Part shown: in pieces, positions 46,301 through 58,730 of the stretch | Numbering within the stretch: the first letter of the stretch is position 1 | Layout of the letters: the number at the start of each line of letters is the position of its first letter | Source of the DNA: Stenogyne calaminthoides | Taxonomy: Eukaryota > Streptophyta > Magnoliopsida > Lamiales > Lamiaceae | Assembly: GCA_037126765.1 (NCBI GenBank) | Contig: JBBCBC010000017.1 | Coordinates: 21,381,916 to 21,445,915, forward strand | Length of the DNA stretch: 64,000 nt | Direction of reading: 5' to 3' | The notes under the pieces: generated by a model | Told to the model about the DNA's origin: nothing | What the model saw: the letters and a program-made list of their open reading frames with translations, nothing else | Database searches by the model: none | Translations under genes and position numbers: made by a program

Positions 46301-46959
46301 GCCTTTGATAGATACTACCCCATCCTCCCTTCTTATGACCTTGGTTTGCTCACTCACCACCTTGATTAGATACTTCAACCAGTTGAACTCCTTGGTGGGT
46401 GAGTCCTTAATTGCCGCCATAAGTCGGAGTTTGGGAGTGCTGATCTGCTCGAAGCTTCCAAATCGACTCATGAGGCACTTTCCAACAATATCCATCAATA
46501 CTCTGTATTTCAGCTTTAGATGCCGCTTATGCAGAGTTGCCTCAACTTAATAGGATTCTCAGTAATCCCATCAAGATACTCTTTCTCCCGTCCCAACATA
46601 TACAATGAGGGATCATCTCCCCTATCGCACAACTCAAATACGTCGTTTAAGTTCTTAGGGACAATATAGAGCTCTCGAACAAAATCCACATACTTCATCG
46701 ATTGTTCAAGATGAGAAACAGAAATCCTGGACTCTATACAATCATCCTCATTTATTTCCAAATTAGCGACAAACTCTATTACCTCGGGAGTATACTCCGC
46801 CTCCGGTCGATTCGCGACGAGGTTCGTCAGTTTCGCCAATCGGATTAAATGGAGCGTCTCTTCTTCGTGCTTGGCATTGGTGGTACTCTCCAAAGAAACC
46901 ACGAACTCATACCATGGCTTATTTATCTCGGCTAATTTTTCGAACATGTTAGGAGCCAT
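43342..46959 (-). pseudogene. Post-pol additional ORF of element F
   Basis: The minus-strand ATG at 46959-46957 sits in AAATCTCAAATGGCTCC, a good plant start context. The first block, MAPNMFEKLAEINKPWYEF onward (147 residues, to 46516), has a conserved acidic/hydrophobic fold. A second frame (46498-45605) gives LMDIVGKCLMSRFGSFEQI, LRLMAAIKDSPTKEFNWL, then Lys/Arg-rich clusters (KRTIKRKKEKK, LKKRKTLAPKRKR) and an acidic stretch TDDDEESEIEEI. Charged, helical text follows to about 43760-43600, where DAWEEIKRTFRFYYDVLIEW and DPNEAFIDYL echo the C-terminus of C's ORF (EWDQIRVEWL, DDEFRNWL). Nuclear-localisation-like clusters argue for a DNA/RNA-associated role rather than an envelope (inference). 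Confidence 0.7.
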
Positions 46960-47590
46960 TTGAGATTTGAAGATTTAGGGTTTTAAGCGATGAAGTTTTT
47001 CTGGGTAAAAGGGATTTATTTGCAGAGGGTTTTTGGGAATGAAGGGTTTCAATAAAATTTGGCTTGAATGACTTTCAAAGGGATATATAGCTCGAGATCG
47101 TGGGAAGTCGTACCGGTTTGGTGAAAAACAACGGTTAAGATTAATCCACGATTAATCGGGTATGCGAAAGGTCGATCCCCGAAAAGTAAGCCACCATTTT
47201 AACTTCATTGGTGATTAAATGTAACAGAGCATTTAATGACTGTTGACCTTTTTAGGAATTTCAAAGATCCACCCCAAAAACATTCCTCAGGTGTTTTGTA
47301 TTTATTGCAAATGATTACTGAGTTTCACTTAAGCAATAAATGAGTCGCATGAGTTATTACTTGTTCAGACTAATTTCCCTCTATCAGTTTTACTGAGTAT
47401 TGACCTTGATAAAAATGTCAGTATGATACTGAGTACTGAATGGGTTCAGTATGCTACTAAGTACTGACCTTCAGTAAATCTGAGTTTCCTGAGACTCAGT
47501 TCAGTATTTCCAATTTTATCCTGAGTTTCTCAGTAGAATTCTGAGAAAACTTCATACATCTGAAAATCTTCAATTTTTTAGATTTTAATA
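46960..47590 (-). promoter_or_regulatory. Promoter-like spacer between RNase H and the additional ORF in element F
   Basis: On the minus strand, TATA-like CTATATATCC lies at 47090-47081, about 125 bp before the ATG. The leader contains a telobox AAACCCTAAA (46983-46974) as in many plant 5' UTRs. No intron-like donor is evident, unlike A/C/E. The distal part (about 47380-47540) has repeated TACTGAGTACTGA-type motifs. Confidence 0.5.
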
Positions 47591-49739
47591 CTATACACCT
47601 GGATCCAACATCCCTAATTCAACTGATAGTTCCTGAAATCTTGATTCAGCCAAAGGTTTAGTCAAGATATCAGCTCTCTGCTTATCAGTATGAATTTTCT
47701 CCATCCTGATGTCCTTTTTCTCGACATGATCTCTGATGAAGTGATGTCTGATATCCACATGCTTGCATCTGGTGTGCAATACCGGATTTTGTGAAATAGC
47801 AATGACACTATTATTGTCACAAAATATTGGTACTTCATTGGCTACAACTTTATAATCCCTTAATTGTTGTTCGAGGCAAAGAAATGAAACCTGACGACTT
47901 CGCGACCCATGTATTCAAATTTGATAATCTTGGGTTGCTCTTGAGGTGCATTTCTTTGAAAATCAAGATATCACTTGCTTCCAAGAAATTGACAAGTTCT
48001 GTAGTGGACTTCTGTCAATCTGCAACCTCCATAATCGACATATGAGTAACCCGGTTAATTCAAGGTTATCATGTTTGGATACCATAATCCTCTATTCACT
48101 GTGCCCTTAAGATACTTCAGTATCTTTTTGGCAGCCTCCATGTGACTAGCCTTAGGATTAGCTTGGTATCTTGCACATATCCCAACAACAAATGTTATAT
48201 CAGGCCTACTTGTTGTGAGATAGAGCAATGATCCAATGATTCCTCTATAATCAGTATGACTTACTGATTTGCCTTCAGAATCAGGATCCATCTTGTAGTT
48301 AGTATTCATAGGAATTCTAAGCGTATTGCACATTAATTACACCATACTTGGCAATTAGATCCCTGGTGTACTTTGCCTGGTTGATGAAGATTCCTTCCTT
48401 TGATTGTTTCACTTGAAGACCTAGAAAGAAATTCATCTCTCCCATCATTGACATCTCAAACTTGTCTTTCATCAGTGTTGAAAACTTTTCACACAACTGA
48501 TGGTTTGGAGATCCAAAAATGATGTCATCAACATATATCTGAACCAGTAAGATATCTTCCCCATCTTCTATCCCGAGCGAGTTCTATCAGCAGTTCTTTT
48601 GACAAAACCATGGTGGTCGAAGAAACTGAGAAAGAGTATCATACCATGCTCTGGGTGCTTTCTTAAGACCATACAAGGCTTTTCTGAGCCTGTAAACTTG
48701 GTCATTCTATTTGAAACCAGAAGGTTGTTCTACATAAACCTCTTCTTTAAGCACACCGTTCAGAAATGCACTTTTCACATCCATTTGATAGATTGTGAAC
48801 TTCATGTAGAAAAAGATATGCAAGAAACAATCGATGGCTTCTAGTCTTGAAACTGGTGCAAAGGTTTCATCATAATCCAAGCCTTCTTCTTGGGAATAAC
48901 CTTGTGCAACTAGCCTTGCCTTGTTTCTTACAATGTTGTTGTTTTCATCTCTTTTATTCTTAAATACCCACTTGGTTCCAATGACATTGTGCCTTTCAGG
49001 TCTATCCACTAGCTCCCATACTTCATTTCTTGAGAATTGATTCAGCTCATCTTGGATAACAGTAATCCAATGAGAATCTTGTAGAGCTTCATCAATCTCA
49101 GTAGGCTCTTTCTCTGATAGGAAGCAGCAGAATAGTGCACTCTCACCATGGAACCTTCTTGTTTTGACACCTTCAGTTAGATCACCCACAATCTGACTTG
49201 TAGGATGACTATCTAACCATCTTCTTCTAGATGTTCCCCCTTCAATAGTATCCTCAACATTAAAAATGTTAGGTTCAGTTAATTCAGTAAACTCAGGGAA
49301 CAACAGAAATGGAGAAAGGGAATCATCTTCCTCAGGGGAAATTCCATTCAGAACATTGTCAGAGACATTTGTTCCCCTTTGGTTGATAGATTCATAATTT
49401 GCCTCAGCTATGACCACATCTTCATTGGCATCACATACCGAGTCCGAGGCGGTGTCTGCATTCGGATTAATCGGCCTTCGGTGTGTTGGTTTCCAGCCGG
49501 TGAAGAGTTTCCATCCACGAGTCTCACCATCCTCGAGTTCCATCACGAACTTCTTTATTCGAGTCCGAGTCACTCCAATCATAGATGGTGGTGACTTCTT
49601 CTTTCGTGTTGATGGATGTTTTATCATTCTTTTTCAGGCTTAATCTGGTGATTCTCTTGGTCAGTTCTTTTGCATCATGTTCCTGTTTCTTCTGAACACA
49701 AGTAGATTCATCAAAAACAACATGAGGTGTTTCCTCCAC
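47591..49739 (-). pseudogene. RT and RNase H of element F
   Basis: The minus-strand frame 49627-48707 (306 codons) covers the integrase-RT linker and the first half of RT: DEALQDSHWITVIQDELNQF, VIGTKWVFKNKRDENNN, LVAQGYSQEEGLDYDETF, YQMDVKSAFLNG, EEVYVEQPSGFK. YVDD (QIYVDDIIFGSPN) is at about 48545-48505 in another frame. 48333-48055 gives GSLLYLTTSRPDITFVVG and KYLKGTVNRGLWYP. RNase H is frameshifted, with YGGCRLTE-like text, and ends with CKHVDIRHHFIRDHVEKK and ADILTKPLAESRF (to 47591). This section has relatively few CG-type errors and the longest open Pol frame of F. Confidence 0.85.
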
Positions 49740-51300
49740 AATAAGAGTCCTACAGGTTGTAAACTCGAAAGTTTTTCTTGACTTTCGAATATCCTAAGAA
49801 TATTCCTTCATCGCCTATCTTATCAAATGTTTTCAACCGATCTTTACCATTATTGTGTATGAAACACTTGCAACCAAACACACGCGAAAAGAAAAGAAAC
49901 AAGAGGCTTCCTTTCATTCCAAAGCTCATAGGGTGTTTTGCCTTGACTCTTGGTCAACATGGATCGATTCGAGAATAGCATGCGGTGTTGACAACTTCAA
50001 CCCAAATCCTTTTAGAGTATCGGCACGGTATCATTGTCCTTGCGAACTTCTTTCAGTCATATTCCTTCTTTCAAAGAACACCATTTCGTTGAGGGTCCTT
50101 ACGGTGATGTTTTATGAGAAATTCCATTTCTTTTTAACAATAATCGATATAATATGATTTATAAATTCAGTTCCTTGTCGGATCGATTTTCACCACACTC
50201 GATTTTTCTCAATCTTGAGCCTTTTCGATAATTCAGTGAACTTTATCGAGTCTCTTTCTTCTTGAAAAGTAAGAATATGACCCAAGTATATCTTAAGTAG
50301 TCATCAACTACTACTAGTGTGTATTTCGCCATTGGTGCTCCTTTGGTGTTATTGGACCAAAAAGATCCATATGCAACAACTGAAGTATTCTTTCAGTAGA
50401 AACATCTACTTTGCTTTTTAAATGATGCTCTATTTTGTTTTCCTTTTTGGCACGCATCACAAATGTGTTCCTTCTTGAACACTTCATTAGGCAACCCTCT
50501 CACAAGAGCTAATCTTGCAAGTTTATTGTGGTTTTGAAATTGGTGATTCATTCTTTTATGCCATAACCAAACTGGTATCGTGGAACTTTTTGCAACCAAA
50601 CATGTATCTTTAGGAGTTGAACTCCAATCAAAGAAGATATACATTTCCTTTTCTAGTACCCGGTCAAGAATACTTTTCGTGAGATATCATCTTTCACATA
50701 ACATAAGTTCTTAGAGAACTCAACATTAAAACCCTTATCACAAAATTGGTTTATTGAAAGCAAGTTATGCTTTAATCGGATACATATATGAAACACCATG
50801 GATATGAACTGGGTCGATTTCCAAAGTTCCATATCCTTGATCATCCCTTGGAGTTATCTCCAAAAAGTGATCCGAGGGCCTCTTTGTTCAAACATAGTCC
50901 TTTGTGTATCTTCTTGAATCTGTCATATGTCTTGAATCATCCCTTGGAGTTATCTCCAAAAAGTGATCTCGAGGGCCTCTTTTTTTAACATAGTCTTTGT
51001 GTATCTTCTTGAATCTGTCATATGTCTTGAGCATCCTTTGTCAAGATACCATACATCGAGGGCTTTTTTTTTTCATCTCTACTCATCAGTCTTTATGTGA
51101 TCTTCAATGTTTCTCGGTGCCCTTGTTTTCCTCCCGAAAAAGCAGATCAATTTTTAGGTACCCAATTTGTGTAGGGTCCTACAAGGTTAATTTGTACCTT
51201 CAAAATCCAAATCGCGACAACTCTAATCACTTTAGAGTGGCCGATCATCTTCCATAAACATCTACATACACATTTACTACTCTGGGTGCCTTAGCGGTTT
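49740..51300 (-). pseudogene. Protease/integrase region of element F, badly disrupted
   Basis: Minus-strand blocks: IRLKHNLLSINQFCDKGFNV and EFSKNLCYVKDD (about 50790-50670); then WLWHKRMNHQFQNHNKLARLA and HICDACQKGKQN (50570-50420), the HHCC pre-integrase domain. Integrase core text lies in 50390-49990 without a usable frame. The C-terminal NNGKDRLKTF-like region ends near 49780. The protease DSG motif was not found. An approximately 96-bp tandem duplication (50844-51034) lies in the protease/pre-integrase region. Confidence 0.7.
50844..51034. repeat. Tandem duplication of about 96 bp inside element F
   Basis: TCCCTTGGAGTTATCTCCAA starts near 50844 and again at 50940. Each copy continues through GAGGGCCTCTTT to CATATGTCTTGA. 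Small indels separate the copies. Confidence 0.8.
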
Positions 51301-53554
51301 CATGTGTATGAGTCTTAATTTTATCATGAACATGGGCTTTTGAATTTTTCTTTGGTTCGGGCCTTTTGTTCATTTGCTTTGCTTCTGTCTACCGGGTCGA
51401 ATCTTTGTTAACTTCGGGTTGGAGTAACCTTTACCCCTTAGGGCAAGTGGGGTTCAAAGGTTGCTGTCTTTGAAATTTGGGTCTTTCAAGATATCTTGAG
51501 GACTTGGTCTCTTGATTGAGAATGTCTCTTTGAGTGTTTCTCTTCCGAAGATTCCTCGATGGTTCAAATCTTGAGATCCTTTTAGGTTTGCATTCTTAGC
51601 CGAGGCTTTGAAGTACTTGCCTGAAATTTTCCAACCGAGTGCTTTCGGGTTTTCTAGCCTTCACGAGGTTTGGGCTTTCCTACGATCATTCGTTTTCTTG
51701 AAACCATGGGTCCTTTTCCCTTGTCTACAACCTTGGGCATTTCTTCAGTTTGAAGTGTGGGTGCCACTGGTTTTACAAAGATTGTCTTCTTGCTACTTGA
51801 TGCAGCATTCAAATGACCTTGTGAGGTTCCCCCTGGAATGTATCCCAATCCGTATTTTATAGTGGCCAGATCTCTGGTAACTCTGAATTTCATCTATTAC
51901 TTTAAATGCAGTATTCAATAGAGTTAGCTTCTTCTGTGCACTATCCTCACATTTCTATAGAGTTTCATGCTTCTCAGAGAGGTCATTGAACTTAGTTCGA
52001 AATTTGAATCTCTTAAGTGGATTTCTCTAGCTTTTCAGTTAGGGTCACTATCAACTTCTCTTTCTCTGAGAGTTGTACTTTCAGAACATCCAGTTCATTA
52101 GTAGCTCCCATTAATTGAGAAGTGATTTGAGCTTTTGCTAGAGTCTTTCCACTTAAGATTGTCGACCTTCGTTTCTTATTATACGCTCTTGAGTTTCATT
52201 TAGCGCTTTTTGTAAAACAAACATAGTCCTTCATTAGACTCTCAAAAGAATCCATCAGTCAAAATGATATTTTACAGTTGAACTTGATAACTCTTGTGCT
52301 AGTGTAGGAGCAACAACGATGGAGAAAGAAAGAGTTTACCTCCTCAATAGCCATCAGACCGGATGTCATCACTTTCCTTTATCGAGAATATTTCATCTGA
52401 AGAGCTAGATCCTCCTCAGAATGTTCTTCTTACGCAACCATGGCTTTTCCGTTGGAGAACTTCTTGTCTCTTTTTTGTCTTTCTCTTCTCTCCTTAGCTT
52501 TTCAGTCGGGGACAATCATCTTTGGAAGTAACCTTTCTTTTGGCAATTGTAGCATCTGTTGGCATCATCATCTCGATCACTTTCTTCTTTGGACTTGGAG
52601 TCCTTCCTTTTGGATGAAGATCCCTCGACTTTTCGAGGTCCTTCTTCTTCTTCTCGGTTGATCGTCCTCGGTTTTTCTTCGGTACTGTGATTCTGTAATA
52701 GTTTTTTGTATTTTCCATATCGACTATTAAGTCTTTCAAACCTCCTTGCCATCGGTGCTAGCTTATCCTCAAGCTCATCGATTTTTTAGCAAGGAGTTCT
52801 CGAACTCTCTAGTTTTCTGAGTTTTATCCTTGGCCTTAAAAGCCACATTCTTACTAGATGATGAATCATCTTTCTTTGTCCGATCTTTTTAGATTTCTTA
52901 TCAATTACGAACTCATAGGCCTTCAATTTCGAGAGAAGACTTGTTGGTATGGCATTGAATTAATGTTTTTGGTGTTTTCAATCACCTTTGCATGTATATC
53001 CCATTTCTTAGAAAGACCTCTAAGAATTTTTTCAATGCAACTTCTCTCTGTGGATATTTCTTACCAAGTGCATTTAGATCATTCATAATGCTAGTGAATC
53101 GACTTCCAATTTGTCTATAGATTCACCTTCATCCATTCAAAACTATCAAACTTTCCAATTGCAACCGAAAAAGTTTGTTTTCCTTGATATGATCGTGCCT
53201 TGGCACATTCACATTAGTGTATCCCAAATTTCTTTTAACTGCAAGTACACGGTGAGAGATCATTCCCATCACACCATCATCAATTGTCTTGTATAGTGTG
53301 TCTTTAGCAATATAGTCTAGATTGACTAACTTCCTCTCCTCAGAGAGTCGGGTTGGTCATCGGACTTAGGAAATTCTCTCTAGGATCGTTTCTCTCATTT
53401 TACGTTTCCTGCGGGATTCACCACGATGAAATTGGAATGGCCCTTGAGACCACTCTCCACATACGTTCATTTTAGAATCTGGTGAGCTTTGCATTCTTAG
53501 TCTCCATAAATCATAATTCTCCACTGAGAACATGGGGAGTTTTTTAGAAGACAT
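51301..53554 (-). pseudogene. Gag of element F
   Basis: The minus-strand ATG at 53554-53552 opens MSSKKLPMFSVENYDLWRLR, the usual copia Gag start. Later text passes through a UBN2-like core in several frames. The zinc knuckle is CYNCQKKGYFQR at 52554-52519: the His is Tyr, and a stop follows before the last Cys, so CCHC is broken. Coiled-coil-coding text lies at about 52400-51900, and a basic tail (SSSKKTIFVKPVAPT, VVDKGKGPM) at 51810-51690. The order matches the Gag of element C, including the long region after the knuckle. Confidence 0.75.
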
Positions 53555-53662
53555 TTTATCTGAGCCTTTTAAGAATTCAGCAAATATGATCAGTTCGGAT
53601 AGACCACAAGTATTTTTAGAAAATAAAACTTTGGTCAACAAAGCGGTGGTCAAGTTGAACCC

Positions 53663-53674
53663 GCTCCGATACCA
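53663..53674 (-). promoter_or_regulatory. Primer-binding site of element F
   Basis: The minus strand reads TGGTATCGGAGC two bases after the LTR end. It differs by one base from the canonical TGGTATCAGAGC, at the CAG position. Confidence 0.85.
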
Positions 53675-53676
53675 CT

Positions 53677-55709
53677 TGTTGGTCCGATTGTAACGAAGTC
53701 TTTGCGTGTATAGGGGAATACACGTGTTCGATTATTTTTAAAACTTTTTCTTTCGAGGTCACTTTGGGTCGGGTTGTCCCGATGATTTGGTCTGAGAAGC
53801 ACAAATCGCTCTCGAGTCAAAAGTCTACCGAGGCATTGATCTGAATCGCTTTGAGATACCTCAGATAATCTCAATTGATCCTGAGTTTTCAGAGATCCTG
53901 AGCTGCTTGGATCAGATAACTAACTTACTGAACCCTCAGAAGAGTAAGTTCAGTTTGGTAACTATCTATTCTAGCTACTTTCGGATGTGCGGAATGGTTG
54001 GCCCTTAGTTTATACTCGTTTTAAGCTTTTTGTTGAAAAACCTTCCTTTAATGGAATAGTGATTGATTAGGCTGTGATTCAATTTATATGCAACTTTGGT
54101 GGATTGATTCCAACTGAAAATATCAATGAAAATATGCTTTCAAGACAAAGTAATGCAAGCAGATAAATCAAGCAAAAGCGAAAGCAAAGAAACAAACCAA
54201 ATTATAGTGGTTCGGAGACTCAAGCTCCTCGTCCACTCTCCCCCGATCTTTTCAGAGAAATTCACTAATCACTTCCTAAGGCTTTCTGACTACCTCTTGT
54301 AGTTTACTAACCTTTCTAATTTTGAGCTTTCTGACTACCTCTGTAGTTTACTAACTCAAAACTCACACAAGCTTTTCGCTCATCCAAGATAGATTACTCA
54401 CTTCTTCTCTAGAGCTTTTCGACTACCTCAATGTAGTTTACTTACTCTTTACAACTCCAATCTCACCAACAATCACACTCAAACTACCTTACAAAGGGTT
54501 TGGGGTTTCTTGGTTGGTTTCCAACTAGGATGAGATATCCTTTACAATAAAGAACAATGCAAAGGCTAGGATATCTCGACTAAGCTTTGGATATATCTTA
54601 TCAAGCTAGGCTTAGTGGAATGAGCTCTCTTCGATTTAAAGCACTTGGGAAATTCTCAGTTTTTTTCGAGTGCTTCAACTTGCAATAATAAGTTTGAGCT
54701 CTTGAGTTACTTACAAATTTCTCGTAACCTTTCAATGTAGAAGGTCACAAGTATTTATAGGCATACACCAAGGTCACTCTTGAAAAACTATCCGTTGGAG
54801 AGATAGCCCGTGAGTTTCCTCTTATGGTGTGTGAGAAGCGGCTATATTTAGGGTTTGACACTCCCTAACACGTTTTAGGCAATAGCCTTTCATGTAGCCG
54901 GTCTTCACTTTTTGCAGTCTGGAACTTAGTACTACGACATCTTTTGATTGACTTTCGTCATTTGTCGGTGTCGATATGGTATGATCTTTGTCTTCCTCTT
55001 TTTGACTTTTGTCTCGGTTTAAAAGGTAGACAACTCAGCGGCTCTTTTGGTTACAATCTACGAGTTGATATAACCTTAACAACACTTTGTCTTAGTTCCT
55101 TTTATGCGCATTTGAATGTCTTGGGCAATATCTATTTTTCTAAGGAATCGTGATCTTCCGATATTGAATCCTTGGATAGATATTTTCGGTGCCTCGGAAC
55201 TTTCGAGGTTTATCTTGAGCATTGATGCATTCTTGAGTCTTGATAATTCTTGTGCCTTCGATATTCTTGATCTTGAGTTCTTAGGTCTTGTCTTACGGAG
55301 TCTTACGAGTCTTGAGGGTCTTGAGTCTTGGCGTCTTACGAGTCTTGGCGTCTTACGAGTTCTTCATAGATATCTTGGTTGATATCTTGAGTCTTCATCT
55401 TTGAGTCTCCAGTTCTTGATTTCATCTTTGAGTCTTGATATCTCGATTTCATCTTTGAGTCTTGATATCTCGATTTTTATCTTGAGTCTTGAAGTTTCAT
55501 TTCATCTTTCCGGTTTCTTGAAACTTACTAAGTTCTTGAGAATCTTGGATCTAACGATCTATATCTGCTGACTATACATTTTGCGAGATAACATCACGAA
55601 TACTCTAAAGCTGAATCGACTCAACTATCAAGATTATTACGAACATGTCATACTCGGGGTTTTTGGGATCTAATCAAAATCATATCTTTATTAAATTCAT
55701 CTCCCAACA
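53677..55709 (-). repeat. 5' LTR of element F (2033 bp)
   Basis: It pairs with 40835-42887; the TATA motif is at 54751-54761 (minus). ATGTT follows at 55710-55714, matching 40830-40834. Differences between the two LTRs are mostly small indels and CG-related changes. Confidence 0.9.
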
Positions 55710-55714
55710 ATGTT

Positions 55715-56149
55715 TATTTTCACCTAATACCATATTTGTTGTGCATTTCTATCCACCATTGTTACATTCATCCTAAAAGGTGATATCCGCATAAATCTTC
55801 TCAATTAGGTCTTTTTGTTAAAAAAAAAAATTGATTGTGAGGCTACGACTTAAAAAAACTAACAACATTCATTTTAACGTTTAGTATTCTCCTAAAATGT
55901 TTGCACTCATGATTTTGTAACAAATTTGAAGCAAATTTTGGTGTAATTTTTATTCTTTTATGATTTTCAATTTTAGTCCATTTTACATTATCTTTTTTCA
56001 TTTTTTGGTCAAAAGGACCAACATTCAAACAAAATGTACAAAGACCTTTGAATGGTATTTTGCATCTTGAAGAATTTGCATTAAAAAAATATTTTCAGGT
56101 GCGAAAGAAAACAAAAAATAGGAAAAAAAAGGGGATAAAATTAGAAGAT
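55715..56149. other. AT-rich flank, no recognised feature
   Basis: The empty-site continuation to the right of element F. No gene or repeat is recognised. Confidence 0.4.
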
Positions 56150-57855
56150 GTACAAGAAGACATCATATATAAATGAAGTCTGACTAACCAAAAAATGAGG
56201 AAGGTTCCATACAAATTTTTACTGAAAGAAATTTGATCGTAAAAAATTAAAAAAATTCGGGATGATGTTAAATTGAGTTGACCAATCTGAAATAGACACT
56301 GACTCGAAATTGATAATTGTTCACCAAGTGTTCGATAAATTATGTAATTAAACAAAAGCTACGACAACCTTTATGATATTTTGTTAAATCTATTTTTTTA
56401 GTTTTGGAGTTACATGTTATTTAGTTATTATTTTCCTCTGCGGAGTTTAAAACTTAAGATGACATGCACACAACTAAATACATTTTAGATATTTATTGAT
56501 TTTCATTGTTTGTTTTTTTTAATAATTTAAATTAAAATATATTGATGATAATACATGAGCATTTAAAATTAATAATTATAAATTATACAATATTATTAAT
56601 TATGTATTGAAATAATATTTTAATAATGTGAATATAACAAAAGTTGAACCAACATGATGTACAATTGTATATACATTGGATTTAAGAATACATTTAGTTT
56701 ATAAATTAGAATAAGAAATGTAAATATATTGCAAATATACAATATTAAAAAATGCTTTTTTTTTCTTTAACTTTCACTAATTTTTATTTTAGTCCGCTAA
56801 CTTTTTTAAAATTTAGATATAGTCCCTTAAGTTTACCAAATTCAATTGTTTAAGCTGGAACTAGCTAAAATAGGTTTACCAAATTCAATTTTTAGGTCCT
56901 TAATTTTAAGCGCTAATAGAATGAAAAAAGTTGAGTTTGGTCCTTAATTTTCTTCCATATTGATTAATTTTTTCATTTCCATTTTCAATTATATTTTTAT
57001 TTATTTTGCTGGATTCAATATGATACGATAGTAATTGTATTTTTCTATAAATTGAGATTAATAATTAGGATTATAATAATCACAATTCTCTTTCTTTTTT
57101 TCTTTTTTTTTTTTTTTCCCCAATTACCTAAAGAATCAATATGCACAAAATCTTAGTCAAGTGCAAGTTCTTTTTGGTAAGATGTCCATTTGAGACTTAA
57201 AAAAAAAAAATCCCAATCTGAATTTAGGCACTCAAGACTAATTTGGTTCCGTCATGAAAAATGTTCATACTATTCACCTTATTGAGTCTTCAAAGAAAGA
57301 TACTCCAAGAAATCTAAAGTTGGAAAGTCTTGGGATCAATCATGGTGATAGAAATAAACTTAAAAAAGTACATATATATGTATATGTATATATTAAATAT
57401 GCCTTTAAGATAAACATGAGACTTCTACGTTCTTGCGAATTCATGACACTTGATTTTAACTTTTATTATTGAACAACCAATATCTTGGAAGTTTCGATGT
57501 ATCTATTTACAAGCTTTTTTTAAAGTCAAAATCGCGCCAGAGGTTCTTACTAGATGATGAAATGATCTAAATTTAATCAAATTTGAGAATAGATATGCAT
57601 AATTTTATTTTTTGTCGTTTCTTTCTAATTTTTGTAATCATGTATGTGTCTGGATTTGTGTTTTCAATATCGATTATATAAATTGATGTTTTCTCTTTTT
57701 TTTCTTTCAATTTTTTGGTTTATTTGCATGGATGGGAGGATTTTTGGTCTTTTAGACACTAAGAAAATATTCAAGTTACACTAGGTTGGTTGTGCCATGA
57801 AAAGGAGAGGCAAGTGCACAATTTGGTCTTCTAAATGGATGGATGTTGGTTGGTG
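56150..57855. repeat. 1.7-kb duplicated AT-rich segment, copy b
   Basis: Diverged copy of 37985-39650 in the same orientation, with the foldback region around 56837-56945. Its right end abuts the Helitron helicase remnant. Before F inserted, the two copies were about 2.1 kb apart. Confidence 0.65.
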
Positions 57856-57863
57856 ACTCCACA

Positions 57864-58730
57864 ATTCTAGATTTGTCATTTCAATTAATGCTACCAAAGA
57901 TTCTATTTGCAATATTAATCAATATAGCCTCTTCTTGGGAGCTTCATTGAGAATGATCTCATTATATAGGATGAAGCTAGATGGTAAATATATATTGTAT
58001 TGAAGCCTTTTATACTACTTTGAAGGATATTATGCAAATGGCGGATCCGTAATCTTTTGGATTACTTTTTGGCGATAAGATTGTTGTGTTTGGGGCGATT
58101 CGACGGATATTGCGAGGTTATTCCAAAAGGAATGAGACATTATTTTGTTCATGTTACAATAAATTCATCTCTTTTGTGGAAATGATTGTATCTTCTTTGA
58201 AACTTACAAGGAACATGCGGTTGTAGAATTTGGAATCGGCTAATGGTTTACGTGATTGAGAGTTTTTTATCTAATTGGCTAACATCTATTGGAGATTAAA
58301 GTGTAGGATCCAAACCGAGTATGATTTTGATGTACAAATTAGGATGATACTCTTTTTTAGAGGTAGTGATGATCTGATCAGTCCTATTGTTGATAGTATT
58401 TTTCTTAATTTTAAGAACATGATGGACGATAACGATTATTTACAAAATAGAGCAATTCTTAATCCTATATTGGATGTTGTTAGGTCCATAAACGATCACA
58501 TGATTCAGGTTAATGATAATGAATCACATATTTATTTGAGCTCGATAGTCATTGTCATCTTTGATTTAGGCGTTGATCATCTTTTCGATGTGCATACTCT
58601 GAATTATTGAATAGTGTAAAGTGTTGGTGTTATTGATCATGGTGAATCTAAAAATTGAAATCTGCGGTAATGTTATTTAGAAATATTGATCACTCAAGGA
58701 ATTTGTACAATGGAACCAGGTTTGGACTTT
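57864..58730 (+). pseudogene. Helitron helicase (PIF1-like) central and C-terminal remnant
   Basis: In shifting frames: RFVISINATKDSICNINQYS, LIIWDEA-like text, GDKIVVFGGD-like text, VIPKGMRHYFVHVTINSS, then LNFKNMMDDNDYLQNRAIL and NPILDVVRSINDHMIQVND, YLSSI, ELLNSVKC-like and NVILRNIDHSRNLYNGT-like text. This is the order seen in plant Helitron RepHel helicases after the Walker A part. It overlaps the fragment at 10110-10572 only in RFVI(P/S)I. Element D inserted directly after the LRNID...NGT block at 58731. Dead relic. Confidence 0.75.

Larger units (their letters stand above)
40830..55714 (-). mobile_element. Element F: complete minus-strand copia with additional ORF, 14.9 kb
   Basis: The LTRs lie at 40835-42887 and 53677-55709, with TG..CA ends and flanking ATGTT at 40830-40834 and 55710-55714. 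On the minus strand: 5' LTR, PBS (53663-53674), Gag, protease/integrase, RT, RNase H, spacer, additional ORF (46959-43342), polypurine tract, 3' LTR. It is structurally complete, but every coding part carries frameshifts. Pol resembles that of A/C/E (KNKRDE, LVAQGYSQEEGLDYDE), while the LTRs are unrelated to theirs. Confidence 0.92.
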
